A DNA stretch of 64,000 nt, from positions 71,440 through 135,439 of the forward strand of contig NZ_JBQHDG010000029.1 of the NCBI RefSeq assembly GCF_052068095.1. Direction: 5' to 3'. The notes beneath the pieces were generated by a model. The model saw nothing but the letters and a program-made list of their open reading frames with translations. It was not told the origin of the DNA and did not search any database. Each line of letters begins with the position of its first letter. The first letter of the stretch is position 1. This document shows, piece after piece, positions 9,752 through 19,368 of the stretch. The DNA is from Phytohabitans sp052068095 (GTDB taxonomy: Bacteria; Actinomycetota; Actinomycetes; Mycobacteriales; Micromonosporaceae). Position numbers and translations under genes: made by a program.

Positions 9752-10190
9752 TTACCCCGGCCTGCTGCTACGACAGCGCCTCGCCAGCCAGGCGCCCAGG
9801 CCGAGCGTGTGCTTGGGGGCGATGTCCACCGTGGTCGGGTCGACGCCTCGCCCGCGCCGCCCGGACGGCAGCATCGTCACCGTGCACAACCGGTCGATGA
9901 ACAGGCGTTAGTCGGCCAGCTCCAACCCGTCCCATGCGGCTACCGGGTCCGGCGCGTTGATCACCGCGGCCAACGGTCGGTGGTCACCGAGGCGTTCAAC
10001 AACTCGTCGATCTCGGCGATGCGGGCGTTGCCGCGCTCGGTTGCGGAGATCACCTGGACGCGGGTCTTCAGCCCGAGCACTTCGTCTTCGGCTATCAGGT
10101 CCAGCCGGGTGCGGATCGCCTTGCGTTCGGCGCGCAACGCCTCCGCGTCCACATCCGGACCAGGCGCGGCCAACAAACTCATACGCCCTC
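9752..10190 (-). pseudogene. C-terminal remnant of a large serine recombinase, two frameshifts
   Basis: Three consecutive pieces in different frames read as one serine-recombinase tail. A coiled-coil piece with A-L-R-A-E-R-K-A-I and E-R-G-N-A-R-I-A-E-I-D-E-L-L is at about 9961-10182. A short piece ending W-D-G-L-E-L-A is at about 9908-9960. The final piece, with I-D-R-L-C-T-V-T-M-L-P-S-G-R and D-P-T-T-V-D-I, ends in TAA at 9752. This matches the usual C-terminal order of actinobacterial site-specific serine recombinases. The catalytic N-terminal domain is absent. The 131 bases between the LacI-type gene and this remnant hold nothing I recognise. Confidence 0.65.
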
Positions 10191-10450
10191 GGATGGGTCA
10201 GCGCGTACAGCACATGCCCGAACACCAGCCGGTCCACGTTGGCCACGTTGCGAAGATGGAAGCGGAGCTATCGGCTCGGGCAGCACGGGTAGGCGTTCGC
10301 GTCGTCCCCGCCCGGCCGTGGTCAGACGGCCTCGATCGAGTAGACGCAACACTCCGCAATTGACTTCACATGAGTCGAAGGAATCACCGACGCGTCCGTG
10401 TAACCGGAAGGCGTGGTGCGGCTCATTCGTTCCCGCTGGATCAGCTCGCG

Positions 10451-11197
10451 CTATATCACCAGGGTGTCGAACCGGCCTTCCCGGCGGCGGACGTGCCCAC
10501 GCCATCCGGCCATGAGTGCGATGAAAGTCCAGCCGCTGCCACCGAGAACCAGCGACCTCAGCATGGCGGTGGGGTCGACCCGATCGGCCTCCTTGAGCGC
10601 GATCACACCGTCCGGATCGGTGAGAACGGTCAGGGTGTCGCCGACCTGGTAGCCGGGGGCGCTGCCCCGAAAGATCAGCGGCTCGCCGAGCGGCCCATCC
10701 TCACCCTCAAGCGTAAATGTGTGCTGCTTACCGGCGACCTCAGCGTCGACGACGGTTACCTCCTGACGGACGCCGCGATTCTCCAGCGCCAGGTCGGGGG
10801 CGAGTTCCACCGACCCCACGAGCACGAACAGGCCGGGAATGAACGAGAGCAAAGACAGCCACATCGCCCGGTGCAGCAAACGTACGACGATCAGAAAGAC
10901 CAGGCAGAAGACGACTCCGGTCACGATCGAAATGACCTTCGACCCTACCGCGGCGTACGCGATGGCGGTATTCAGCCCGATGAAAGCCAGGCCAAGCAGC
11001 ACCACCAGCGCCGTCCTTGTAGCCGACTTGCCCGCCGGCCAGGCTCCCGCCCAGCGGGTGGAACCGGCCGGCGGCGCCGCGGCTGGACCCAATCCGTACG
11101 AATCGAACCCGACCGGAGGCGTTTGGGTGAATCGCTGGTCGGCCGCTCGTCCTGCGGCGGGCCGGATCCGGCCTGGTGGGGCGGGTTCGGGACGCAT
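10451..11197 (-). CDS. Hypothetical membrane protein
   Basis: 248 residues from the ATG that begins M-R-P-E-P-A-P-P-G; the frame is open further upstream but looks non-coding. After a Pro/Gly-rich cytoplasmic leader of about 70 residues there are two or three membrane helices, then a soluble beta-rich segment (about residues 140-215) and a last hydrophobic stretch before a basic C-terminus. The soluble part (Y-Q-V-G-D-T-L-T-V-L-T-D-P) resembles DUF3592-like membrane proteins, which is a weak call. No clear ribosome site, so it may be leaderless. The 260 bases to the left, down to the recombinase remnant, hold nothing I recognise. Confidence 0.6.
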   Translation of the reverse strand: MRPEPAPPGRIRPAAGRAADQRFTQTPPVGFDSYGLGPAAAPPAGSTRWAGAWPAGKSATRTALVVLLGLAFIGLNTAIAYAAVGSKVISIVTGVVFCLVFLIVVRLLHRAMWLSLLSFIPGLFVLVGSVELAPDLALENRGVRQEVTVVDAEVAGKQHTFTLEGEDGPLGEPLIFRGSAPGYQVGDTLTVLTDPDGVIALKEADRVDPTAMLRSLVLGGSGWTFIALMAGWRGHVRRREGRFDTLVI

Positions 11198-11486
11198 GGC
11201 CAAGATCGTAACAATGGCTGACACCCAATCCGAACGTGCGGTGGAGGGCCGGATCGGCGATCGCCTCGGCCGGGACACCGCCGCCTACACCCAACTCCAC
11301 AATCAGCTCCTACGACCAATAAAGTGCCAACCCACCGATCCGGTCGGCTATCGAGGCGCAGCGGAGCCGACCGACAGCGGAAGCGGCAGCGCCAGGTAGC
11401 GACCGTGTGACCTGGCGATGTACTCGCTGATCATCATCCGCGGGGACCGGGTGGTAAGTCTCCACCACGGCTGGTACAACTGCGGC

Positions 11487-11792
11487 GTGAACGACCAGGT
11501 CGCATATCCCCCTCGGCCAGGCACGCCGCCGATGCCCTCCTCCCCGACCACGCGTAGCCGGGCCTACCACGTGTGGGCCCAGGTGCTGCTGTGGGCACCG
11601 GTCGCCTTCACCGTGATCGGCGTCGCGCTCGGCGTGGGGCTCCTCGCGGTCGCCGATGCCGACCCGACGCACGGCTCGGCTGCGTACGGCTATCTCGGCC
11701 TCGTGGCTTGGGGCGTCCTCTTGGTGCTCTCACCCGTCCTGCTCGGGTCTTTCATCGCCGGGCTGGTCATGGTGACCCGGGCGCGGCACTGA
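11487..11792 (+). CDS. Small two-helix membrane protein, unknown function
   Basis: 101 residues if started at the GTG giving (V)N-D-Q-V-A-Y-P-P-R-P-G; an in-frame ATG at 11418 adds an unconvincing leader. A Pro/Ser/Thr-rich cytoplasmic segment is followed by two hydrophobic helices (about residues 30-55 and 65-92) and a short basic tail. No family recognised. The 289-base gap to the divergent membrane protein shows no clear motif. Confidence 0.5.
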   Translation: MNDQVAYPPRPGTPPMPSSPTTRSRAYHVWAQVLLWAPVAFTVIGVALGVGLLAVADADPTHGSAAYGYLGLVAWGVLLVLSPVLLGSFIAGLVMVTRARH

Positions 11793-11814
11793 CGGGTTTG
11801 GCCACGCGCCGTAG

Positions 11815-12063
11815 GCCGGGGCGGGGGCCCGTCCCCCTAGAGCGGTTGCCATCCCGCCCCGGCCGCCACCCGACGAGGCATATGGCGCTATTTCCGCTGC
11901 TGATCCGTACGCCAGACACGAAGGCATTCGCTGGTCGATCGATGGGCACCGGGGCACCTATCACATGCCGCTCAAGCACAGCAAGCGCAACGACGAGGCC
12001 CAATCAACGCCGCTCCAGAGGGACCAGATCAGTCACCTCGACGCGGCCGGCATCATCAAATGA
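11815..12063 (+). pseudogene. Fragment of an unrecognised protein lacking a start codon
   Basis: One frame after the TAG near 11812 has protein-like composition, with pieces such as D-E-A-Y-G-A-I-S-A-A-D-P-Y and W-S-I-D-G-H-R-G-T-Y-H-M, ending A-G-I-I-K-stop at 12061-12063. No ATG or GTG lies at its 5' end, so it seems to be the 3' remnant of a larger gene. Its stop overlaps the ATG of the next reading frame (ATGA), as in a former operon. No family recognised. Confidence 0.35.
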
Positions 12064-12366
12064 GCGGCCCCCAGGGGCAGGCGCACGCCGCCCGACTCGA
12101 GGCGCTGCTCACCTCCGACAGGCTGATCTCGAACGGCGGAGAGCTGACACCGGCACAGCTTGCGGCCGGTGCCCGTGCGGCGGGTCTCGGCGGTGCCCGA
12201 GATCGTGTTGCTGGTCGTCGGGCTGGCCGGCGCATGGGTCGTGCCGTACGCGCCGTTCTGGGTGGCGGCGACCCTCGGGCTGTTGACGATCGTGGCGGCG
12301 CGCCGACAGCAGCGACACTCCCCTGAACGGCAACGCGTCGGCGCGACGGAGAAGGTCAGAATCTGA
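12060..12366 (+). pseudogene. Possible small membrane protein split by a frameshift
   Basis: The ATG at 12060 overlaps the preceding stop and opens M-S-G-P-Q-G-Q-A-H-A-A-R-L-E-A-L-L, a helical start. After about residue 35 the coding character moves to another frame (12160-12366) encoding a convincing membrane helix pair, I-V-L-L-V-V-G-L-A-G-A-W-V-V and F-W-V-A-A-T-L-G-L-L. Joined, they would make a protein of about 100 residues. No family recognised. The 260 bases up to 12627 hold nothing else I can support. Confidence 0.35.
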
Positions 12367-12626
12367 GACGGGTGCGGCCCACCCGCTTCGTCACCGAGCT
12401 GGACCCGGCGGGCCAACACGTCAGGGCTGGCAACGGCCTGCCCCCACCTCATTGCTTGAGCAGGGTAGCGATCTCTACCGTACAGATCGCCGCGGCGGAT
12501 CAGCGGATGCCTTCGGCGTGGTGCCGCCGGGTGGCGGCGGGGTGGAGGCTGGTCCTGACCAGCGAACCGGCCGGTGTCAGTCCAAGTGCCACCGAGCGCG
12601 CCCACCTGGCCGGCTGTTGTCGGCCG

Positions 12627-13529
12627 TCATTGTCGAACGGATCTGGAAGCGAGCGCGTAGCGCTCGGTCAGGTAGCCGGGAGTGTCCAGGACGGCTTCCA
12701 GCCCGAGTACCGGCGTGATCCGGGACGCGTGTCGCGGTCCCAGGCCTTCGACTCGAGGAAAGTTTCGGTTACCCGCCGCCCTTGTTTTGACCCATTCTCC
12801 GCCGAGGCCGCGCCGGAAGGTCTCGCCCAGATACCACGCCGCCCCGTCCCTGAGCCGCCGGTGCTCCGGCGCGTTCAGCTCTTCGCTGGACGCCACCGAC
12901 CGGCGCAACGCCTCCTCGACCGCGGGAAGACTCGCGGGCTCGAAGTCCCATACCCTACCGGCGCCGTACTCAGCCACCCACCGCGGAAACCCCGCCTCCT
13001 GCTCCGCCAGCCACTCCCGCAGGGCGGCCGTCTCCTGCTCCGGCGGGTCCGCCATCGTCCGCTGCTTCACCGGCCGCCACGAAGGATCCCCCGCCCGAAA
13101 CTGCTCGACAGCACCCGCCCACCGGTCGTACACCCCGACCAGCCGATCACCGGACCTCGTCGTCAGGGCGTCGAGCAACAGATCCAGCGGCGCCACCGGC
13201 ACCAACCCCAGGACGGGATCCGCACACGCGACCGGCCCGTCACCCTCATGCTGCGGCGGCGACCCACGGTCTCTCCAAGCCCACTGCCCACCGGCCACCC
13301 GCATAAGGGTCTCACCCACGTACGCCTCGAAACCGTGGAAAGTCTCCCGCAGGATGAACCGCTGCCCAGCCTCCGTCACGGCCAAGCGATCCAGGACCAC
13401 CCGCTCCAACGCCGCCAAGGACTCACGCGAGTAGTCGAGCCGCACACCGCTGTCCTTCAGGTCAATGTCGCTCAGACCGAGTAGCACGAAGTAGATGCTC
13501 TTATGCCACTGCGCGAGTGGATCCGACAC
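12627..13529 (-). CDS. Hypothetical protein with an internally duplicated domain
   Basis: About 300 residues from the GTG that follows GGGAG by five bases; a GTG 15 bases further out lacks a usable ribosome site. No signal peptide or membrane helix. Two related halves are visible. Each has a helical stretch (S-L-A-A-L-E-R-V-V-L-D-R-L and S-L-P-A-V-E-E-A-L-R-R) that leads to a shared motif, Y-V-G-E-T-L-M-R-V-A-G-G-Q-W in the first half and Y-L-G-E-T-F-R-R-G-L-G-G-E-W in the second. The Y-L-G-E-x-x-x-R-x-x-G-G-x-W pattern recurs in actinobacterial DUF-type proteins of unknown role. It lies within the decayed accessory region but looks intact. Confidence 0.6.
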   Translation of the reverse strand: MSDPLAQWHKSIYFVLLGLSDIDLKDSGVRLDYSRESLAALERVVLDRLAVTEAGQRFILRETFHGFEAYVGETLMRVAGGQWAWRDRGSPPQHEGDGPVACADPVLGLVPVAPLDLLLDALTTRSGDRLVGVYDRWAGAVEQFRAGDPSWRPVKQRTMADPPEQETAALREWLAEQEAGFPRWVAEYGAGRVWDFEPASLPAVEEALRRSVASSEELNAPEHRRLRDGAAWYLGETFRRGLGGEWVKTRAAGNRNFPRVEGLGPRHASRITPVLGLEAVLDTPGYLTERYALASRSVRQ

Positions 13530-13761
13530 CGCTGCTCCCGCCACTTCCCGAACGGACGAACCTAGGTGGACGCACAGAGGCTAGCGCCACGGACCGCCGG
13601 TGCCCAACCTGCGCAAATGGCTGACTGGCTCAGCACCGGTGCCCCGGCACGGATCGGGCCTCCGGTTAGCCCGGTCTCAAGGTCGGTCGTGAGCCCGGCG
13701 CCTTTCCACGATGGCAGGTCGGACCACTCAAACTCAGAACAAACCGATACCCAACGGGAGC

Positions 13762-14311
13762 CGCGCCTCGGCGGCACTACATCGGCACCGCTGCCAAAGG
13801 CCGCTACAAGACCTACCGCTACTACACCTGCTGGAGCCGCGCCCGCTACGGCACCAAAGCCGGCTGCGACGTCCACCGCCTCAACGCCGACGAACTCGAA
13901 CAAGCCATCGCCACCGCCCTGCTCGACTTCTACACCACCCGCGACGACCTCATCACCCAAGCCGTCGCAACCTTCCAAGAACGCCACACCGCCGCCACCA
14001 GCGACCTACGCAACCAACTCGCCGCCGTCGAACGCGAACTTCAAAACACCGCCACAGCGACCGACCGCTATCTGATCGCCTTCGAACGCGGCACCCTCAA
14101 CGACGATGACGCCCAGATCCGCGACCGGCTCACCCGCCTCAAAGACCAAACCCGGCACCTACGCGGCCGCAAGGCCGACCTCCAACTCCAAATCGACCAA
14201 CCACCGCAAGCACTCAGCCCAAACGACCTCGCCGCACTCAGCAACGAAATCCGACAGATCCTCACAAGCGACGAACCCCGCATCCGCAAGGGCGTGGACA
14301 CGACCGCGTAG
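13762..14311 (+). pseudogene. C-terminal part of a serine recombinase (zinc ribbon and coiled coil), N-terminus lost
   Basis: One frame encodes Y-K-T-Y-R-Y-Y-T-C-W-S-R and later G-C-D-V-H-R-L-N-A-D-E-L-E, the second half of a recombinase zinc beta-ribbon. A long coiled coil follows (L-R-N-Q-L-A-A-V-E-R-E-L and R-L-T-R-L-K-D-Q-T-R-H-L), ending at TAG 14309-14311. The catalytic domain is missing, and IS5-type sequence begins directly at the stop, so the gene was probably cut by that insertion. The 200 bases upstream (13560-13761) show no coding sense. Confidence 0.7.
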
Positions 14312-14800
14312 CACCGCGCGGCGGGCTGACCACGAAGCTGCACCTGGGCTGCGAGCAGGGCCAAAAGCCACTGTCGATCGTGCTGACCGCCGGGCAACGC
14401 GGGGACAACCCACGGTTCATCGCGGTGCTTGAGGGGATCCGGGTACCCCCCGGCTGGGCGACGGCCGACCCCGGACCCGCCCGGACCGGGCCCTGGCGGA
14501 CAAGGCGTACACCAGCAAAGGCACCCGCCGCTACCTGCGCCGACGCGGAATCAAAGCGACCATCCCATCCAAGACCGACCAGGACGCCAACCGGCGCAAG
14601 CTCGGGTCCAAGGGCGGCCGGCCACCGACCTTCGACCCCGAGACCTACAAGCGCCACGCCGTGGAATGCGGCATCAACCGACTCAAACGCAACCGAGCCG
14701 TGGCCACCAGATACGACAAACTAGCGGTTCGCTACGAAGCCACCGTGCACATCGCCGCGATCAACGAATGGCTCTGAACCGACTTTGGTACAGGCCCTAG
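14312..14800 (+). mobile_element. IS5-family insertion sequence remnant: C-terminal transposase part plus right end
   Basis: The sequence reads as an IS5-type DDE transposase in two frames. The first has G-L-T-T-K-L-H-L-G-C-E-Q-G and V-L-T-A-G-Q-R-G-D, carrying the catalytic-domain start. The second, after a frameshift near 14460, has L-A-D-K-A-Y-T-S-K-G-T-R-R-Y-L and A-V-E-C-G-I-N-R-L-K-R-N-R-A-V, ending I-N-E-W-L-stop at 14777. About 20 bases on, GACTTTGGTACAGGCCC (14781-14797) looks like the right terminal inverted repeat. The left end and N-terminal third are absent. Confidence 0.75.
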
Positions 14801-14866
14801 GCGCGATCCGATGGTGAGCGAGACAGCTTGAGCGTCGACACACCTTCGGGACCGTAAGAACCACCC

Positions 14867-16485
14867 TCAGAAGCTACCTGAGCAGGCGTTTCCGTCGTAC
14901 GTCTGCGTTTGGATACGCATATGCAGCGTCGCGAGCCGGTTGCCCGTGGTGAGTTCGGCGACGTAGGTTGCGATGCTTCGACGCGGCTCCTCGGTGAGGT
15001 TCGCGGCGGCGATCCGCAGCGCCAACGGAAGGTAGGCGCATGCCCGGGCCAACTCGTCCACGGCCGGCTCCTCCGCCCGGACCCGTTCGGTGCCGATGGC
15101 CCGGCCGAGCAGGGTGCGCGCCTCCTCGGCGGTCAACACGTCGAGCGCGAAGCGCTGCGCGCCCTCCCGCGCGATCAACCCGCTGAGCCGGGTGCGGGCG
15201 GTGACCAGGACGAGGCAGCCGGCGCTTCCGGGCAACAGCGGCCGTATCTGGTCCACTGAGGCGGCGTTGTCCAGCACCACCAGCACCCGCTGGCCGGCCA
15301 ACCGCGACCGGTACAGGGCGGCCGCTTCGGTGACCTCGACCGGCACCGCCGTGGACGGCATGCCCAGGGCGCGCAGGAACTGGCCCAGCGCCTCGACCGG
15401 CCGCATCGGTGGCCCCTGCGCGTACCCGCGCAGATCGACGTAGAGGTGCCCGTCCGGGAACCGGTCGGCGACGCGGTGCGCCCAATGGACGGCCAGCGAC
15501 GTCTTGCCTACCCCGGCCGACCCCGCGACGATCCCGACAGCGACAGCCGAGGCGCCGTCGCCAGCCGACTCCAGCAAGGCGTCCAGCGCCGCGATCTCCC
15601 GGTTGCGACCGGTGAACCCCTTCACATCAGTGGGCAATGACGGGGAACCACCACCACACCCGGCGGCGTAGACACTGCAACCGGAACCGGACCCGGCAAT
15701 GCCTCCCGACGCAGGACGCAGGACGCCGCCCGGTCGTCGTCACCACCAAGAATCGCCTCATGCAGACGCTGGAGTTCGATGCCGGGCTCGACGCCGAGTT
15801 GCTCCACGAGCAACGCCCGGGTGTGCCGGAAGGTAGCCAACGCCGCCTCCTGCCGACCGGCGCGATACTGCGCGAGCATCAGGAATCCCCACAGCCGTTC
15901 CCGGTACGGGTGGGCGTGCGTCAGCGTGGTCAGTTGGCCCAGCAGCTCACCTTGGCGGCCGGCGGCCAGGTCGAACTCGATCCTGGTCTCCAGCGCCTGC
16001 GCCCGCTCCCCTTCCAACCGCTGCGCCGAGGCCGCCAGAGCCGGCGTGTGCAAGCCGTCGAGAGCCGGCCCCCGCCAGAGCCCCAGCGCGCTGCTCAGCG
16101 CCGCTGCCGCCGCGGACTGGCGGCCCTGTGCGATCAACGCGTCGGCGTCGGCGATAAGGCGACCGAACCGTTGCGCGTCCACCTGCCCGTCTCCGGCGTG
16201 GATCACATATCCGGAACCCTGCCTCGTGATAGCACCCGCACCGTCGTCGTCCGGCCGCAGCAGCCGGCGCAACGTCGACACCCGGTTCTGCACCTGAGTC
16301 CGGGCCGTGGCGGGCGGATTGTCGCCCCATGCCGCAGCCACCAGACGGTCGACCGACACAACGAGATTCGGTTCCATTAGCAGCGCCGCGGCGATGCATT
16401 GGCCTCGCGGGCCACCCAATGCAACGGCACCGTCACGGCTGAACACCTCCACCGGGCCGAGCAACCGGAACCCCGCTCCTGACAT
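14867..16485 (-). pseudogene. AfsR/SARP-type regulator split by a frameshift and truncated in NB-ARC
   Basis: From ATG 16485 the first frame encodes a SARP-type winged-helix domain (F-R-L-L-G-P-V-E-V-F, then A-A-A-W-G-D-N-P-P) and a bacterial transcriptional activation domain to about residue 285, ending at 15622. In the next frame an NB-ARC domain continues: F-T-G-R-N-R-E-I, P-loop G-S-A-G-V-G-K-T-S, and V-L-V-V-L-D-N-A. The join needs a one-base shift at about 15640. The second frame stops at 14867, soon after N-R-L-A-T-L, without the rest of NB-ARC or the usual TPR part, close to the IS5 remnant. Such proteins switch on antibiotic or other secondary-metabolite genes when intact. Confidence 0.75.
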
Positions 16486-16559
16486 CACGCACCCCCGTCG
16501 CGTCTTTCGGTGTCGGCGCGGCGCGGCCGAACCAAGCTCAGCCAACCGCGGACGCCGCG

Positions 16560-16885
16560 ACCATTGGTCGGCGATTTGCAGCCTGCCGACGCCCGCACGA
16601 GCGCCCGCAGCCTCGCGAGGAACTCGGCTTGCTCGGCGTCGTCGGCGCCGCGGGTGAAAAGCTCCTCGAACTGGTCGACCACCACCGCCAAAGCCACCTC
16701 GTGCGGGGTCCTCGCGGCGATCTCACCCATCCGCCAGGCCAGCTCGGACGCGGGTCGCCGGCCCGCCGTCATCAGCACCGGCTGCCACGCCGGCCGCGCC
16801 GAGGCGGCGCCCAGGCGCGGGATCAGACCGGGCCCGCAGCAGCGACGACTTGCCGGTGCCGCTGGCGCCGGACACGACCACGACG
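16560..16885 (-). pseudogene. Fragment of an nSTAND1-type P-loop NTPase
   Basis: On the minus strand a P-loop reads V-V-V-V-S-G-A-S-G-T-G-K-S-S-L-L-R, then shifts frame into G-L-I-P-R-L-G and W-Q-P-V-L-M-T-A-G-R-R-P. A Walker-B-like V-V-D-Q-F-E-E-L-F-T follows. This order is characteristic of the WD40-linked STAND NTPases common in actinobacteria. Both the upstream part and everything after about 120 residues are missing. Its open frame continues into the SARP start with a TGATG overlap. Confidence 0.6.
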
Positions 16886-17222
16886 CGGCACATCCCCAGC
16901 GTGGCGGCGCTGGGGCTGCCGCGGTGGAGCGACGCCGTCGTCGCCGAGGACCCTTACGCCAAGGATCTGGACCGCCGCCGGCAGCCGGGCCGAGTGGCGG
17001 GCGATGGACGAGGCAGCCTCCTCGCGCCACCTCGCCGAGGCACTCGACGACCTCGTCGCGGACGGGACGATCGCCGCGCAGCCGATGGCACCACTCGCCC
17101 ACCTGCTGTCCGGCGCGATGAACGAGGCCGCGCTGTGGCTGGCCACCACCAAGCGCTCGAACGCCTTGGAGCAGACCTGTCGGCACTCGCCCGCATACTG
17201 GCCGGCCCCCGCACCCACCGAC
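16885..17222 (+). pseudogene. C-terminal remnant of a TetR-family regulator, frameshifted
   Basis: The plus strand encodes L-A-E-A-L-D-D-L-V-A-D-G-T-I-A and P-L-A-H-L-L-S-G-A-M-N-E-A-A-L-W-L, the ligand-domain end typical of TetR regulators. The last helix (A-L-E-R-L-G-A-D-L-S-A-L-A-R-I-L) appears in another frame at about 17150-17215. The DNA-binding N-terminus is absent. From 17223 to 17883 I find only the short transposase fragment listed separately. Confidence 0.5.
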
Positions 17223-17599
17223 CGGAAGCGCGTGGCTACATCGAAGCGGACGCTGACCACGAAGCGCGCGCATAGTGGCCAGTGTCGTTAGTTCGTCGAG
17301 GGTTGGGGCGCCGGCGCCTACGACGCCCGACCGGCTCGGCGATCCAGGGGCTCGACCGACGGATCTCCGCCGCCGCCGCGGTCGTAGCGGTCGCCGGGGC
17401 GCCGCTTGCGTCGGTGACCCTGCCCCCGGCCCAAAGGCGGCTAGCGTGGAGGCAGCGGCCGAGCCGGTCGCTTGGCCACAGGTAGTCCATATCGGACGGT
17501 GGCCCCGGTCCCGCCGGAGGGGTCGGGACAGCCACGTGTGCCCCGGCCAGACGGACCGGAGCATGGTGCGCTTCTGCCGCACAGCACCAACCTGCGCGT

Positions 17600-17675
17600 G
17601 CTGCGCCCGTACCGGTCGGATACCAGCGACGCCGAGTGGGTAGTGCTGGCCCCGCATGTGCCGGCTGGGACCGGA
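17600..17675 (+). pseudogene. Short N-terminal fragment of an IS5-type transposase
   Basis: R-P-Y-R-S-D-T-S-D-A-E-W-V-V-L-A-P followed by H-V-P-A-G matches the start of actinobacterial IS5-group transposases (S-D-x-T-D-A-x-W-x-x-L-x-P). The frame loses coding sense soon after. It is a separate remnant from the C-terminal piece at 14312-14800, since the order of the two is not that of one element. Confidence 0.45.
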
Positions 17676-17883
17676 CACCGCCGCGAATCGGAAACTTCGA
17701 CATCCAGGCTCGACGATGGGTCGGGTGGTGAACAACCCAAATATCCGGTTCGCGACAACGAGGAAGCCGTCACCCGACTGGTCACCGGCGTCCAGTTCCG
17801 TTCGATTTCGTCAATGGGCTCCGGCGGTCGCGAACACTTTCGACAGCCACGGAACGCCCGTGGCCGGCAACTGAGGAGGACAG

Positions 17884-19092
17884 GTGAGACGTACACGTAC
17901 AGCGATCGTGTTCGCCGCCCTGGGCGTCGCGACGCTCGTCGCCGGCACGCCCGCGAGCGCCTCGAACGCCACGGCGCCGGCGAAGCCGGACACCACTGTG
18001 GAGGCACAGCCGTTCAGCTACCTCCCGCCGGACGTGCGGGAGCGGATGCGGGCACAGGACCGCGCCAAGGCGGCCGCCAGCGAGGTGCGCTGGGCCGTCG
18101 AGCGCACCGGCGCCACCGGGTACAGCGGGATCGAGCTGCGGGACGGCGCGGTCGTGTTGTGGTACAAGGGAACGCCGCCGCCGGCGGTCAGCACGGCGGT
18201 CGCGCGGGCCGGCCGTACCGCACCGGTCGAGGTGCGACCGGCCAGGTTCTCGCTCGCCGACCTGAAAGCCGCGTCCCACACCGTCATCGAGCAGATCCGG
18301 AAGCGGCCGGACGGACCGGCGCACACCGTCAAGATCGCGATGGACGGCAGCGGGCTGGTCGTCGGCACCGACCGGCCGGCGACGCGGGAAGCCGCCAGGC
18401 TCTTCGACGTCGGGGTGCCGGTCCGGATCGAGCAGCAGCCGCGGCTCGAGCAGACGGCCCGGATCAACGACACCGCGCCGTACTACGGCGGGGCACGCAT
18501 CGTCAACAACGAGACCAACTGGTTCTGTACCACCGGCTTCGGTGTACGCAGCACCGTCGACAACCGGGAGTACATGCTCACCGCCGGCCACTGTGGACGG
18601 CCGTCCACCGGCTGGAACAACGGCGACGGCAGTCGCTACCTGGGCGGTACGAGCTTCGAGCACCGCGGCTACGACATCCTGCTCATCGGTACCGACGCCG
18701 GCGGGCGCATGTTCGACGGCGGCGTCGGCACCGGGGAGTTCACCAAGGGCGTCGCATACTGGGACTGGGTGTACGGCGGGGAGTGGCTATGCAGCTCCGG
18801 CTCGGTCAGCGGGGTCATCTGCAACCACCGCGTGGACGCGTTCTTCGCCTCGTACTGCGACACCGACATGTACGGCACCTTCGAGTGCTACGAGAACCTG
18901 ATCCAGTCAACGCAGGTCGACGGCCTGACCGCCGCGCGGGGCGGTGACAGCGGTGGCCCGGTGTTCGGGGTGACCGGCGTCGAGCAGGTGGTAGCCAAGG
19001 GTGTGATCAGCGGCGTCGCCGGCAGCTCGATGGTCTGGCAGGACTTCGGCACGGCCGCGATCGAATGGAGCGTCGTCCCGGTGACCGGCTAG
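17884..19092 (+). CDS. Secreted trypsin-like (S1) serine protease with propeptide
   Basis: 402 residues; the GTG start follows GAGGAGGACAG. Signal peptide is about residues 1-27 (A-S-A-S), then a propeptide to about 195 that includes an alpha-lytic/streptogrisin-like segment. The catalytic triad is visible as T-A-G-H-C (His236), G-Y-D-I-L-L (Asp264) and G-G-D-S-G-G-P (Ser356). Several paired cysteines fit an exported, disulfide-bonded enzyme. Family members digest extracellular protein after removal of their own propeptide. The gene is intact although it sits among pseudogenes, and a strong terminator hairpin follows its stop. Confidence 0.88.
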   Translation: MRRTRTAIVFAALGVATLVAGTPASASNATAPAKPDTTVEAQPFSYLPPDVRERMRAQDRAKAAASEVRWAVERTGATGYSGIELRDGAVVLWYKGTPPPAVSTAVARAGRTAPVEVRPARFSLADLKAASHTVIEQIRKRPDGPAHTVKIAMDGSGLVVGTDRPATREAARLFDVGVPVRIEQQPRLEQTARINDTAPYYGGARIVNNETNWFCTTGFGVRSTVDNREYMLTAGHCGRPSTGWNNGDGSRYLGGTSFEHRGYDILLIGTDAGGRMFDGGVGTGEFTKGVAYWDWVYGGEWLCSSGSVSGVICNHRVDAFFASYCDTDMYGTFECYENLIQSTQVDGLTAARGGDSGGPVFGVTGVEQVVAKGVISGVAGSSMVWQDFGTAAIEWSVVPVTG

Positions 19093-19106
19093 CAGCGGTC
19101 CCACCG

Positions 19107-19142
19107 GCCCCGTTGCTGAGCTGTCCCGCTCAGCAACGGGGC
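19107..19142 (+). terminator. Strong stem-loop after the protease gene
   Basis: CCCCGTTGCTGAG (19108-19120) pairs perfectly with 19129-19141 around an 8-base loop, and G19107/C19142 extends it to 14 pairs. No T-run follows, as is common for GC-rich actinobacterial terminators. It starts 14 bases after the stop codon. Confidence 0.8.
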
Positions 19143-19368
19143 GACCCGGCTCACTATCCCTACCGGCCAGGTCGGAACGGCGCCGGCCCGTAAGACGGGC
19201 CGATGGTGGTCGCCGATGCGCGGCCAGGGTGCGCGGGCCGCCACGGCGACCGCGGCGATCGGGCGGAGCGCGGTGCTGAACATATCCATTTCGGTCACGG
19301 CAAATAGCTCTTCATGCGCTCTCCTCGCGTGATCGAGCGCACTGCCCTCGGCAAAGTCGTGAGTCCGG

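Noticed and set aside
14312..17675. One IS5 element split by an insertion
   Set aside because: The N-terminal transposase piece (17600) lies to the right of the C-terminal piece (14312) although both are on the plus strand, so they cannot be the two halves of one simple interrupted element.
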